Notes: a model not told the origin generated them from the letters alone. A stretch of 64,000 nucleotides of DNA from Bacillota bacterium (GCA_013178275.1 JABLWZ010000002.1:171524-235523); one strand, 5' to 3'; shown: positions 18,192-27,044, numbered from the stretch's first letter. A program made the numbers and translations.

Positions 18192-19331
18192 ATGAAAGAC
18201 AAGATTCTTATTGTAGACGATGACTATAACATTCTGGCGGCTTATAAAAGAAGTACCCATGGCATATTTGATGTAACAACCGCTAGAGATGGCGCGGAAG
18301 GAATTAAACTGATAAGGGATCAGGGACCTTTTTCTGTTGTGGTGTCTGATTTCCGAATGCCAGAGATGAATGGTATCCAGTTCCTTTCTCAGGTCCGAGA
18401 AATAGCGCCCGACACAACCCGGATCATGCTGACCGGTCAGGCCGATTTAAACGTGGCTATCGATGCGGTTAACGAAGGAAGCATATTTAGATTTCTGACC
18501 AAACCCTGTGCCACAGATAAGTTTATTGGTGCGATTAATGCTGCTATTAAGCAATACCGTTTGGTGATTGCTGAGCGTGAGCTGCTGGAGAAGACCCTAA
18601 AGGGGAGTGTGAAGCTGCTAATTGACATGCTGGCATTCATAAACCCTAGCCTGTACGGCCGCGCATCGCGCATAAGCTCGCTGGCAAAAAATCTCGCGGT
18701 TTCGCTGAATTTGGAGAAACCTTGGGAGATTGAATTAATTGCATTGCTTTCTCAAATAGGGTGCCTTACTATACCACAGGAAATTATCAACAAAAAGTTT
18801 AAAGGAAAAACACTGTCTTACGAAGAAAGTAAAATGTATTTATCACATCCTGAGATGGGAAAAAGGTTGATAAAAAACATACCCCGACTGGAAGAAATAG
18901 CAGATGCGATTGAATACCAGTTGAAGAACTTTGATGGCAGTGGAATGTCTAAGGATAATCTTAAAGGAAAAGATATACCTTATCCTTCGCGAATCCTCAG
19001 AGTAGCCATTGGTTTTTTGGAATTGGAAGAACGAGGTGTTCAAAGCAGTCATGTAATTGAATTTATGCGTTCGGATAAAGGTTGGTATGATCCAGAAATT
19101 TTAACAGCGCTTGAAGTCGAAATTTTAAGCTCACAAAGGGGATATAGAATAACGGCGATAGACTGGCGTTTAATTGAAACCGGGATGATCCTTGCGGATG
19201 ACCTTAAAGATAAAAACGGAACCATTATACTTCCTAAAGGAAGTGAAATAACTGATGCCCAAAGGGCTAGTCTATTGAACTACGCGAGATTCGGAACTAT
19301 TACTGAACCTATTAAAATAATGGCAAAATAG
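18192..19331 (+). CDS. Response regulator with degenerate HD-GYP domain
   Basis: 379 residues: a receiver domain with Asp53 in VVSDFRMPEMNG and a KPC motif, a linker helix, then an HD-GYP-like domain from about 135. The metal-binding HD pair is replaced by Ser187-Gln188 (LLSQIGCLTIP). The HHExxxGxGYP motif has become YQLKNFDGSGM, starting at Tyr242. One His is kept in HPEMGKRLI. Phosphodiesterase activity is therefore unlikely, and it may bind ligand or partner as a pseudo-enzyme. A C-terminal extension (about 320-379) follows. The ATG at 18192 with AGGGGGA upstream is chosen over an upstream TTG at 18132 that lies inside the HDOD gene. Confidence 0.85.
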   Translation: MKDKILIVDDDYNILAAYKRSTHGIFDVTTARDGAEGIKLIRDQGPFSVVVSDFRMPEMNGIQFLSQVREIAPDTTRIMLTGQADLNVAIDAVNEGSIFRFLTKPCATDKFIGAINAAIKQYRLVIAERELLEKTLKGSVKLLIDMLAFINPSLYGRASRISSLAKNLAVSLNLEKPWEIELIALLSQIGCLTIPQEIINKKFKGKTLSYEESKMYLSHPEMGKRLIKNIPRLEEIADAIEYQLKNFDGSGMSKDNLKGKDIPYPSRILRVAIGFLELEERGVQSSHVIEFMRSDKGWYDPEILTALEVEILSSQRGYRITAIDWRLIETGMILADDLKDKNGTIILPKGSEITDAQRASLLNYARFGTITEPIKIMAK

Positions 19332-19359
19332 GCATGAAGATTTAGGGAGTGTTAGGAGC

Positions 19360-20355
19360 TTGCATACAAAAGTACTTCTGGTGGATGACGATAAGAACCT
19401 GTTATCATCTTTTAAAAGGCAGTTAAGGAAAAAGGTTAACCTGGTTACTTCCGATAGTGGGGAAAAGGGGATTAAAATACTCAAGGAGCAGGGCCCCTTT
19501 GCAGTTGTTATATCTGATTACAGCATGCCGGGGATTGATGGTATAGAATTTTTAACACTTGCACGTTTAATGGCCCCGGACACTGTTCGCATAATGTTGA
19601 CCGGCCAAGCCGATTTTAATGTGGCGGTCGACGCGATTAACAAGGGGTATATATTCAGGTTCCTGGTTAAACCATGCTTACCGGAAGTTTTTCTAGAAAG
19701 CCTAAATGAGGCAATAAACAAAAACAGGCAATACCAGGAACAGGTTGACGAATTAAAAAAAGAATGGAGTTTGGAATTAATACGCAAAACAGCAGAAGAC
19801 ACGATCAAATTAATCGAGTCCCTGCTGGAAAAGAGAGATCCTTATACGGCGGGTCATCAGAGCAGGGTAGCCGAACTAGCCGTTGCGATTTCAAGGGAGA
19901 TCGGTCTCCCTGAAGAAAAGATGGAAGGGCTTAAAATAGCTTCTTTAATCCATGATATCGGAAAGGCTTTTGTACCGGCAGAAATACTTAACAAAGCGGG
20001 GAAACTATCAGAAATAGAGTTTAGTTTGATTAAGACCCACCCACAGGCAGGGTATGATGTTATAAAAGATATAGATTTCCCTTGGCCGATTGCTGATATC
20101 ATACTCCAACATCATGAAAGACTTAATGGTTCGGGATACCCTTACGGAAAGATCGGTAATGACATTATCCTCGAAGCAAGAATCCTGGCAGTAGCCGACG
20201 TGATAGAAGCAATGTCTTTACACCGACCTTACCGACCACCATTAGGCACTGAAAAGGCACTATTAGAGATTACCTTAAACAAGGGGATCCTCTACGATCC
20301 CGATGTGGCAGATGCTTGCTTAAAGGTATTTGAAAAAGGGTTTAGCTTTAGTTAA
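19360..20355 (+). CDS. Response regulator with HD-GYP c-di-GMP phosphodiesterase domain
   Basis: 331 residues: a receiver domain with Asp53 in VISDYSMPGIDG, a coiled linker, and a full HD-GYP domain from about 150. The metal ligands are present: H in AGHQSRVAEL, HD at 198-199 (LIHDIGKAF), H in KTHPQAGYD, HH at 251-252 within HHERLNGSGYP, and D in AVADVIEAM. Family members hydrolyse c-di-GMP to pGpG or GMP. Together with the riboswitch upstream of the kinase this closes a feedback loop on c-di-GMP. Start is TTG. Confidence 0.9.
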   Translation: MHTKVLLVDDDKNLLSSFKRQLRKKVNLVTSDSGEKGIKILKEQGPFAVVISDYSMPGIDGIEFLTLARLMAPDTVRIMLTGQADFNVAVDAINKGYIFRFLVKPCLPEVFLESLNEAINKNRQYQEQVDELKKEWSLELIRKTAEDTIKLIESLLEKRDPYTAGHQSRVAELAVAISREIGLPEEKMEGLKIASLIHDIGKAFVPAEILNKAGKLSEIEFSLIKTHPQAGYDVIKDIDFPWPIADIILQHHERLNGSGYPYGKIGNDIILEARILAVADVIEAMSLHRPYRPPLGTEKALLEITLNKGILYDPDVADACLKVFEKGFSFS

Positions 20356-20448
20356 TCTCGAAGAAAAAGAAGAGAAAAACCAGAAGTTAAAGGATTATTT
20401 CAAACAAACAGGCCCTAAAAGATTTCACTATAAATGAGTGTTTTCTAT

Positions 20449-20470
20449 AGCCGCTTCCAAAGCGGCTTAA
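20449..20470 (+). terminator. Hairpin after the signalling operon
   Basis: AGCCGCTT (20449-20456) pairs with AAGCGGCT (20459-20466) over a two-base loop, followed by TAAATATTT. The U-tract is weak, so termination is plausible but not certain. Confidence 0.5.
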
Positions 20471-20504
20471 ATATTTAGGTTGTATGAGTACATTCTTTTT
20501 GGGA

Positions 20505-20533
20505 TTGACTTTCAGAAATAAAAAGAATATAGT
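20505..20533 (+). promoter_or_regulatory. Sigma-A-type promoter (TTGACT-N17-TATAGT)
   Basis: TTGACT at 20505-20510 and TATAGT at 20528-20533 are separated by 17 bases. It lies just before the small genes that lead into the conjugation genes and probably marks the start of that transcript. Confidence 0.65.
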
Positions 20534-20572
20534 TGTAATTCGCAGTAAAATTGAAAGGAGTCTGACATAAAG

Positions 20573-20689
20573 ATGAGGCAGAAATTGGTTGTTTCACGGG
20601 ACACAAGCGCATCGAGCAGCATTATGGGTGACGAAGGACACTCCATTTTTATCCGGCTTAGAATCAGGCAAAGGAGATTTCAGCTATGA
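20573..20689 (+). CDS. Small ORF (38 residues), possible leader of the conjugation module
   Basis: An ATG at 20573 with GAAAGGAG about 15 bases upstream opens a 38-codon frame rich in Arg and Ser. Its stop overlaps the next start (ATGA), which suggests real coupling. No family is recognised. It could be a translated leader or the remnant of a larger gene. Confidence 0.35.
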   Translation: MRQKLVVSRDTSASSSIMGDEGHSIFIRLRIRQRRFQL

Positions 20690-20883
20690 AAAAGGCGTCT
20701 CTTAATGACAAGCTGGAAAAGGAGCAAGAAAAACTGCGCAAACTTGGGGAGGAAGCCTTGAAGAACGACATTCCCCTCACCCAGGATGAGGCATTTATGG
20801 CGCAAAACCGCAAGGTTGATGCTTTGGTAGTCAAGGTAATTAAGGAGAAAGAACGAAACAGGAAAAAACAGCGGGAACGATAA
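20686..20883 (+). CDS. Small coiled-coil protein of the conjugative element
   Basis: 65 residues, almost all charged and helical (KLEKEQEKLRKLGEEALK, VVKVIKEKERNRKKQRER). It has no membrane segment and no recognised domain. AAAGGAG lies about 8 bases before the ATG. It precedes prgI on the same strand, where Tn1549-like elements often carry short accessory genes. The overlapping minus-strand frames here are shadows. Confidence 0.5.
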   Translation: MKKASLNDKLEKEQEKLRKLGEEALKNDIPLTQDEAFMAQNRKVDALVVKVIKEKERNRKKQRER

Positions 20884-20945
20884 GGCAACCGTTGTGCTGA
20901 CGCTTCGTGAAAGAGGCACTATTTTTTTGTGGAGGTGATTGAATT

Positions 20946-21311
20946 TTGGAAGTTAAGATCAACCGGGAAATCCGGGACTATACCGAGAGCTTGTTTTTTG
21001 GACTGTCCATACGGCAGTTCATTTTTTCTATCCTGGCCGTCCTCGTGGCCATCGGCATCTACTTCGGCCTGCGCAGCTTCTTCGGCACGGAAACCGTAAG
21101 CTGGATGTGCATTCTGGGGGCCGCCCCCTTTGCCGCCCTCGGCTTTATCCAATACCACGGCATGACGGCGGAGCAGTTTTTGTGGGCCTACATTAAGTCG
21201 GAATTTCTCCTGCCCAAGCGCCTAACCTTTCACCCGACCAACATCTATTACGAAGCCCTGAAGCCCGCCCTGGAAAAACGCGAAAAGGAGGCATGGAAAC
21301 ACCATGATTAA
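20946..21311 (+). CDS. PrgI family conjugation membrane protein
   Basis: 121 residues. The family opening INREIRDYTESLFFGLSIRQ is followed by two closely spaced membrane segments (about 27-45 and 52-70), then a soluble tail. PrgI is a VirB3-like component of Gram-positive type IV secretion channels. The TTG start at 20946 follows a TGGAGGTG ribosome site. It overlaps virB4 by 8 bases, as usual for this pair. Confidence 0.88.
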   Translation: MEVKINREIRDYTESLFFGLSIRQFIFSILAVLVAIGIYFGLRSFFGTETVSWMCILGAAPFAALGFIQYHGMTAEQFLWAYIKSEFLLPKRLTFHPTNIYYEALKPALEKREKEAWKHHD

Positions 21312-23640
21312 GACCCTGCAAAAAATCATGAAGCAGGACAAGGAAAGGTTTGTCGTCCCCAAGGGCGTGCAGCAGGCCATCCCCATCCGCGCCATCTGGC
21401 CGGAGGGGATTTTTCAGGTGGGGAACAAGTTTTCCCGGACCTTTCGCTTTGCGGACATCAATTACGCCGTGGCCTCCAAGGAGGATAAGGAAGCAATGTT
21501 TCTGTCCTATTCGGAGCTTTTGAATTCCTTTGACAGCGGCGCTACCACCAAAATCACCATCAACAACCGCCGCCTGAATAAGACGGACTTTGAAAGCTCC
21601 ATTTTGATCCCCCTCCGGGAGGACCTCCTAGACGAGTACCGCCGGGAATACAACCGGATGCTGCTGGAGAAGGCCACCGGCGCGAACAGCATCGTGCAGG
21701 ATAAATACGTCACCGTGTCGGTAGCGAAAAAGAACATAGAGGAAGCGCGGAACTACTTTTCCCGCATCGGCACCGACCTCATCACCCACTTTTCCCACCT
21801 GGGTTCCAAATGCGTGGAGCTGGACGCCACTGACCGTCTGAGAATCCTGCACGACTTTTTCCGCTCCGGCGAGGAGACGTTTTTTCGTTTCGACCTCTCC
21901 GAAACCATGCGCAAGGGGCATGATTTCAAGGACTACATCTGCCCCGACACCCTGGAGTTTGAGCGCGACCATTTCCGCATGGGCGACAGGTTCGGACGCG
22001 TCATCTTCCTGCGGGAATACGCCAGCTTCATCAAGGACAGCATGGTGGCCGAGCTGTGCGACTTAAACCGCAGCATGATGCTGTCTTTGGACATCATCCC
22101 CATCCCCACGGACGAGGCCGTGCGGGAGGTGGAGAACCGTCTTTTGGGCGTGGAAACCAATATCACCAACTGGCAGCGGCGGCAGAACCAGAACAACAAC
22201 TTTTCCGCCGTCGTGCCCTACGACATGGAGCAGCAGCGCCGGGAAAGCAAGGAGTTTCTGGATGACCTGACCACCCGCGACCAGCGCATGATGTTCGCCG
22301 TTTTGACGATGGTTCATGTGGCGGACAGCAAGGAGCAGCTTGACAGCGACACGGAAACCCTGCTGACCACGGCCAGAAAGCACCTGTGCCAGTTCTCCCC
22401 CCTGACCTGGCAGCAGATGGACGGCCTGAACACGGCGCTGCCCTACGGCCTGCGCAAAATCCACGCCATCCGGACCCTGACCACCGAAAGCACGGCGGTG
22501 TTCATTCCTTTCCGGGCGCAGGAGATTGCCCACAGCGGCGGCATTTACTACGGGCAGAACGTGATCTCTAAAAATATGATTATCGCCAACCGCAAGCTGC
22601 TCTTGAACGGAAACAGCTTCATTTTAGGCGTGTCCGGCTCCGGCAAATCCTTCACGGCCAAGCGGGAAATCGTCAACCAGATGCTGGCAGGTGACGACGA
22701 CATCATCCTCATCGACCCGGAGCGCGAGTATTCGTCGCTGGTCAAGGCGCTGGGCGGTGAGATCGTCCATATTTCCGCCACCTCGAAAAACCACATCAAC
22801 GCGATGGATATGAACCGGGATTATGGCGATGGCGCAAACCCGGTCATCCTGAAATCCGAATTCGTCCTGTCCCTGTGCGAGCAGCTCATCGGCGGCCAGA
22901 ACCTGGGCGCGAAGCAAAAATCCCTGATCGACCGCTGCACCGCCAATGTCTACCGAAAATACCTGCAAAGCAATTTCAAGGGGAAAACGCCAACCTTGCA
23001 GGACTTCCACGGGGAGCTTTTAAAGCAGGCGGAGCCGGAGGCCCAGGAAATCGCCTTGGCGATAGAGCTTTTTACCTCCGGCAGCCTGAACACCTTTGCC
23101 AAGCCCACCAACGTGGACGTGACCAGCCGCCTGATCTGCTACGACATTCTGGATTTGGGCAAGCAGTTGCTCCCCATCGGGATGCTTGTCGTGTTGGACA
23201 GCATCCTGAACCGCATCACCCAGAACCGGGCGAAGGGCAAAAATACCTTTATCATCATTGATGAAATCTACTTGCTCTTTCAGCATGAATACAGCGCCAA
23301 TTTCCTGTTCACCCTCTGGAAGCGCGTCAGGAAGTACGGCGCTTTTTGCACGGGGATCACCCAAAACGTGGACGATCTTTTGCAGAGCCATACGGCCCGG
23401 ACCATGCTGGCCAACAGCGAATTCATTGTCATGCTCAACCAGGCTTCCACGGACCGAATGGAGCTGGCCAAGCTCCTGAACATTTCCGATTTGCAATTAA
23501 GCTATATCACCAACGTGGACGCAGGCAACGGCCTCATCAAGGTGGGCAGTTCCCTGGTGCCCTTCACCGATCAATTCCCGCGCAACACCAAGCTCTACAA
23601 CCTGATGACCACCAAGCCGGGCGAACAGGCCCAGGGCTGA
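21304..23640 (+). CDS. VirB4-family conjugation ATPase
   Basis: 778 residues. The cytoplasmic ATPase that powers the mating channel. Walker A is GVSGSGKS at 442-449 and Walker B ends in IIIDE at 653-654. Downstream are the GITQNVDDLL and MLNQAS segments typical of VirB4/TraE proteins. The N-terminal half (FADINYAVASKEDKE, RYR/RREYNRM) is the family's channel-binding region. The gene appears intact and is followed by a strong hairpin. Confidence 0.92.
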   Translation: MIKTLQKIMKQDKERFVVPKGVQQAIPIRAIWPEGIFQVGNKFSRTFRFADINYAVASKEDKEAMFLSYSELLNSFDSGATTKITINNRRLNKTDFESSILIPLREDLLDEYRREYNRMLLEKATGANSIVQDKYVTVSVAKKNIEEARNYFSRIGTDLITHFSHLGSKCVELDATDRLRILHDFFRSGEETFFRFDLSETMRKGHDFKDYICPDTLEFERDHFRMGDRFGRVIFLREYASFIKDSMVAELCDLNRSMMLSLDIIPIPTDEAVREVENRLLGVETNITNWQRRQNQNNNFSAVVPYDMEQQRRESKEFLDDLTTRDQRMMFAVLTMVHVADSKEQLDSDTETLLTTARKHLCQFSPLTWQQMDGLNTALPYGLRKIHAIRTLTTESTAVFIPFRAQEIAHSGGIYYGQNVISKNMIIANRKLLLNGNSFILGVSGSGKSFTAKREIVNQMLAGDDDIILIDPEREYSSLVKALGGEIVHISATSKNHINAMDMNRDYGDGANPVILKSEFVLSLCEQLIGGQNLGAKQKSLIDRCTANVYRKYLQSNFKGKTPTLQDFHGELLKQAEPEAQEIALAIELFTSGSLNTFAKPTNVDVTSRLICYDILDLGKQLLPIGMLVVLDSILNRITQNRAKGKNTFIIIDEIYLLFQHEYSANFLFTLWKRVRKYGAFCTGITQNVDDLLQSHTARTMLANSEFIVMLNQASTDRMELAKLLNISDLQLSYITNVDAGNGLIKVGSSLVPFTDQFPRNTKLYNLMTTKPGEQAQG

Positions 23641-23658
23641 ATTAAGCTGCTAAGTACC

Positions 23659-23690
23659 AACGGCTGGCCGTAATTTTCCGGCCAGCCGTT
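23659..23690 (+). terminator. Strong hairpin after virB4
   Basis: AACGGCTGGCCG (23659-23670) pairs perfectly with CGGCCAGCCGTT (23679-23690) over an 8-base loop. The following CATTTACTTT is only partly T-rich. It may be a terminator or an RNA-stabilising and processing element between virB4 and the next gene. Confidence 0.6.
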
Positions 23691-23717
23691 CATTTACTTT
23701 GAAGGGAGGAAAACAAA

Positions 23718-24125
23718 ATGGAAACCATCTTGTTTGCAGACAGGGAACACAAGGCTTTTTATAATCAAATGTTGACCAAAACCCGCAATAACGACGTCTA
23801 TCACCGAGCGTTTTTTTACGCAATGGGCATCTGCCCGGAAACGAGGCGCAATATCCATGCCCTCTTTGACTTCAAGGAGGGCGGCATCAGGCCGGAGGGC
23901 CTTGCGGCCCCGTGGCAGACGGGCGGAACCCGCCGTTTGTGCCGTCTGGCCTTCAACCTGTGGAACGGCTGGACGGAGGAAGGAAAAGAAAATCGTTCCA
24001 CACCCTACGAATTGTTTGACTGCGGCTTTGCCCCCTACTTTTTTGAAGCCATCCGGCTGTGTTATCCCGAATATTGCCGGAGTTTGGAACGCACCGCGCC
24101 CCATATTTTTACAAAGGCGAGGTAG
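23718..24125 (+). CDS. DUF6075-like protein of conjugative elements
   Basis: 135 residues, cytosolic. The segments FYNQMLTKTRNNDVYHRAFFYAMGI and YELFDCGFAPYFFEAIRLCYPEYC match the small protein family commonly carried between virB4 and the M23 gene in Tn1549-like ICEs. Function is unknown. A GGAGG site precedes the ATG. GC-rich overlapping frames on both strands are shadows. Confidence 0.65.
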   Translation: METILFADREHKAFYNQMLTKTRNNDVYHRAFFYAMGICPETRRNIHALFDFKEGGIRPEGLAAPWQTGGTRRLCRLAFNLWNGWTEEGKENRSTPYELFDCGFAPYFFEAIRLCYPEYCRSLERTAPHIFTKAR

Positions 24126-24158
24126 CAGTCAGTAAACCCTGGAAGGAGGTTGGGCGCG

Positions 24159-26156
24159 TTGAAAGACATCAAAACCAAAGCCACTGTCAAGGACATTAAG
24201 GCGCTGGACAAAAGCCTCGATGTGACCCGCAGGGCAAAAAACGCCTTTATCCGCACCAAGGAGCGGGCCGAGCAGACGCAGCGGCCGGAACACGACAGCT
24301 ATGTGGAGTATGCCGGGGATAAGGTAAAGGAAAGCGTGGAAACGCTCGGCAATGAGGCTGTTCACACGATGGGGCGTCAGGGGAAAAAGGCGGTTCAAAA
24401 AATCAAGGAACGCCGCAATTTCCCTTTGGACAGCCATCATGCCGATGCTGCCGACGGCCATGCGGCGGAGCAGACCTCCCCTTCCGAAACCGGGCGTCCC
24501 CCAACGCGCCGGAGCGCCGCTTCCCCTCAAGGAAAGCAAACTGCCCCGCCCAAGGCCGGGAAAGCACCAAAACAGTACCCTGTGCCCGGGCAGGTAAAGC
24601 AATCGGCCCGGCGAAAAGCTGTCCCATTCAAAACGAAGGAAAGAGGTAAACGAAAATATACCCTTGCCAAGCCCAACGAATTGGCAAAGCGGCGGTTTGT
24701 TCAAGGCCGGGCAAAGGCGCGGTTTTCCCTAAACAGAGAAATTCAGGCGGCGGAAACCAAAACCGCACAGGCCACCCCAAATCCCGTGTTCAGATCAAGC
24801 AAAGAACCGACATGGCATACCGCCCAAACCGGCATCGGCGGCATTGGCCGCACCGTCCGGCAATCCGCCCGGTCCGGTAGGAAAGCGGTAAAGGAAACTG
24901 CCAGGGGCACGATTAAAACGGCGCAAAAATCGGTTAAGACCGCCGGGCAAACCGCAAAGGCCGGTGCAAAAACCTCTCAGACGGCGGCGAATACCGCCGC
25001 CAAAACCGCGCAGGCCACCGCAAAAGCGGCACAACGGACGGCGCAGGCGGCAAGGGCAACCGCCAAATTCACTATTCATATGGTGAAGCTGACGGTCAAA
25101 GCCGCCGCCGCGCTGACCAAGGGACTGATCGCCCTTGTGGGCACAGGCGGGGCCGTCCTTGCCTTGTTTCTGATTATTATCGCCGTGGCTGCCCTGTTAG
25201 CGTCTCCCTTTGGCATTCTCTTTTCCGACGAGAACAAGGATACGGAGGTAACGCCCATTTCCGTGGTGATACAGGAAGTGAACGAGGAATACAACCAGCG
25301 GATAGAGGAAATCAAGAACGACAACACCTGGGACACGCTGGATGTTCGGTACATCGGCACCGGAGGCAGCCGGGGCAATATCTGGATAGACATTCTGTGC
25401 GTATTTGCCGTTAAAACCGCCCTGACCGACGACGGCATGGATGTCGTCACCATCGACCAGACCCGTGTGGACCTTATCCGGGAAGTGTTTTGGGATGTGA
25501 CGGAAATCAACCACTGGATAGAAACCGTGAAGCATACCGACAGCGACGGGGGAACGTGGTACGAGCGCATTCTGCATATCGTCATTACCCAGCGCAGCGC
25601 ATGGGAGCAGGCGGAAATCTATCGCTTTAACGACGACCAGAGGGAAGTGCTGGATGAGCTTCTGAGCGGCGAATACGACCAGTATTTTATAGCCCTGATC
25701 ACGGGTTTGAGACACCTGGGGGACGGAACGGAGGTTATTGCAGAGGGCGTTTATATCTGGCCCAGCGCCGCCAGCGACTATGTAACTTCCTTTTTTGGCA
25801 CCAGGCTGCACCCCATCCTGGGCGTCTACAAAACCCACAGCGGCATTGACATCGGGGCGGGATACGGAACGGCGATCCTGGCTGCCGCAGACGGCGCGGT
25901 CACAACCGCAGCTTACGACGCGGGCGGCTACGGGAACTATATCATTATCGACCACGGCAACGGCAACATGACCCTTTACGCCCACATGAGCCAAATGAGC
26001 GCCGGTGTCGGGCAGACGGTGAAGCAGGGCCAGACCATTGGTTTCCTAGGCAGCACGGGCATGTCCACAGGCCCGCATCTGCACTTTGAGGTTTATGTCG
26101 GCGGCACCAGGGTTGATCCCCTGCTGTACTTTTCCAATTATACGGCGGCATGGTAA
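24159..26156 (+). CDS. Conjugative-element cell-wall peptidase (M23 domain)
   Basis: About 665 residues. A long basic, low-complexity N-terminal region (K/A/T-rich, near-repeats of KTAQ/KAAQRTAQ around 240-310) precedes one membrane segment at about 325-350. The extracellular part ends in an M23/LytM domain. Its motifs are HSGIDIGAGYG (first zinc ligands H and D), YGNYIIIDHG and the HLHFE motif, all zinc-site residues kept. The enzyme likely opens peptidoglycan for the mating channel. TTG 24159 is preferred over TTG 24150 because GGAAGGAGG ends at 24149. Confidence 0.82.
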   Translation: MKDIKTKATVKDIKALDKSLDVTRRAKNAFIRTKERAEQTQRPEHDSYVEYAGDKVKESVETLGNEAVHTMGRQGKKAVQKIKERRNFPLDSHHADAADGHAAEQTSPSETGRPPTRRSAASPQGKQTAPPKAGKAPKQYPVPGQVKQSARRKAVPFKTKERGKRKYTLAKPNELAKRRFVQGRAKARFSLNREIQAAETKTAQATPNPVFRSSKEPTWHTAQTGIGGIGRTVRQSARSGRKAVKETARGTIKTAQKSVKTAGQTAKAGAKTSQTAANTAAKTAQATAKAAQRTAQAARATAKFTIHMVKLTVKAAAALTKGLIALVGTGGAVLALFLIIIAVAALLASPFGILFSDENKDTEVTPISVVIQEVNEEYNQRIEEIKNDNTWDTLDVRYIGTGGSRGNIWIDILCVFAVKTALTDDGMDVVTIDQTRVDLIREVFWDVTEINHWIETVKHTDSDGGTWYERILHIVITQRSAWEQAEIYRFNDDQREVLDELLSGEYDQYFIALITGLRHLGDGTEVIAEGVYIWPSAASDYVTSFFGTRLHPILGVYKTHSGIDIGAGYGTAILAAADGAVTTAAYDAGGYGNYIIIDHGNGNMTLYAHMSQMSAGVGQTVKQGQTIGFLGSTGMSTGPHLHFEVYVGGTRVDPLLYFSNYTAAW

Positions 26157-26166
26157 GTGTTCGCTG

Positions 26167-26296
26167 ATTAAATATGTTGGTATTTATGCTGGAGATGGCA
26201 AGGTGGAAGCTTCATCCTCCCGTAGGCAGGTGGTTTACCGACCTATTTGACGGGGATAAGCAGATTATCTATGGTAGGCCGCATATAGCTCCTTAA
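26167..26296 (+). pseudogene. NlpC/P60 peptidase C-terminal remnant, frameshifted
   Basis: The region translates as IKYVGIYAGDGKVEASSSRR, then QVVYRPI. After a one-base shift it continues FDGDKQIIYGRPHIAP and stops. VGIY, G-G-K and ASSS are the signature of the NlpC/P60 fold around its catalytic His. The N-terminal part with the Cys is gone. Such domains occur in the wall hydrolases of conjugative transposons, so this marks the broken right edge of the module. Confidence 0.6.
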
Positions 26297-26395
26297 ATCT
26301 ACTCTGGCTTATCGAACCTTAAATCAGTTGTTTAATTTTCATTAAAAAAGAGGTACGTTTCCTCCCTGTACAGCTATTTATCAATGCCGGGTTAC

Positions 26396-26425
26396 TTGAC
26401 ATTGTTAAAATAATTATGATAGAAT
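26396..26425 (+). promoter_or_regulatory. Promoter of the TetR-led operon
   Basis: TTGACA at 26396-26401 and TAGAAT at 26420-26425 with an 18-base spacer. A palindrome sits directly downstream. Confidence 0.6.
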
Positions 26426-26429
26426 TAGG

Positions 26430-26441
26430 ACGTACGTACGA
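26430..26441. promoter_or_regulatory. Palindromic operator candidate (CGTACGTACG)
   Basis: A perfect 10-base palindrome CGTACGTACG at 26431-26440 lies just after the -10 box and 22 bases before the tetR start. This suits autoregulation by the TetR protein. No second copy was noticed in the window. Confidence 0.5.
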
Positions 26442-26462
26442 CTAATATTTTGGAGGTGCCAC

Positions 26463-27044
26463 ATGCAACAAAAGACTGATAAAACAAACCCATCTGAGAA
26501 AATTCTTATAACGGCCTTTGAATGTCTTTCTACAAGAGGTTATGCCAATGTATCCATGCGAAATATTGCCGAGGAAGCCGGAGTCGCGTTAAGTCAACTG
26601 ACATACTACTATAAGAATAAAGAAAAATTATTCATTGAAGTTATCAATATGATGACACTCCAATATTTACATGAAATAGAAGGAAATTTAGAATCTGTCA
26701 CGGGTGAGAAAGAAAAGCTCGCGTCCCTCGTGAGGTTCTTTAAGGAACTGATCAGGGATAAACCAAAACTTTTGAAACTTTTTATTGATTTTATAGCACA
26801 GGCTTTATGGATTCCGTCTTTTAGAGAACAACTGGACAGCTTATTTACTGAGCTGACGGAGGTTGTTGAAAGAAACCTATTGACCTACACGAAAATCAAT
26901 AAAAGATATCTTGGATATTCTCCCCAAACGGTAGCTAAATTAGTTCTTGGAGCTTTGCTCGGAACATCTATTCAAATAATACTCGGTTCCGACCGGGACA
27001 GCGCCTTTGAATCCTTAAATTTGGCAGAGAGCCTATTAAATTAA
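26463..27044 (+). CDS. TetR/AcrR family regulator
   Basis: 193 residues. The N-terminal TetR helix-turn-helix is clear (TAFECLSTRGYANVSMRNIA, EEAGVALSQLTYYYKNKEKLF). A ligand-binding helical domain follows, with unknown effector. It heads a same-strand series: phasin-like protein, AarF/UbiB kinase, HD protein, YidC, second TetR. It probably controls that series through the palindrome at its promoter. TGGAGG precedes the ATG. Confidence 0.88.
   Translation: MQQKTDKTNPSEKILITAFECLSTRGYANVSMRNIAEEAGVALSQLTYYYKNKEKLFIEVINMMTLQYLHEIEGNLESVTGEKEKLASLVRFFKELIRDKPKLLKLFIDFIAQALWIPSFREQLDSLFTELTEVVERNLLTYTKINKRYLGYSPQTVAKLVLGALLGTSIQIILGSDRDSAFESLNLAESLLN

Larger units (their letters stand above)
20573..26296 (+). 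mobile_element. Conjugation module of a Tn1549-like ICE (partial)
   Basis: A block clearly more GC-rich than its neighbours. It carries PrgI, VirB4, DUF6075, an M23 peptidase and an NlpC/P60 remnant in the order seen in Tn1549-type elements. The coupling protein, relaxase, topoisomerase and DNA-processing genes that normally accompany it are absent from the window. It is probably a fragment of the element whose integrase end is at 46.2-49.6 kb. Confidence 0.7.
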
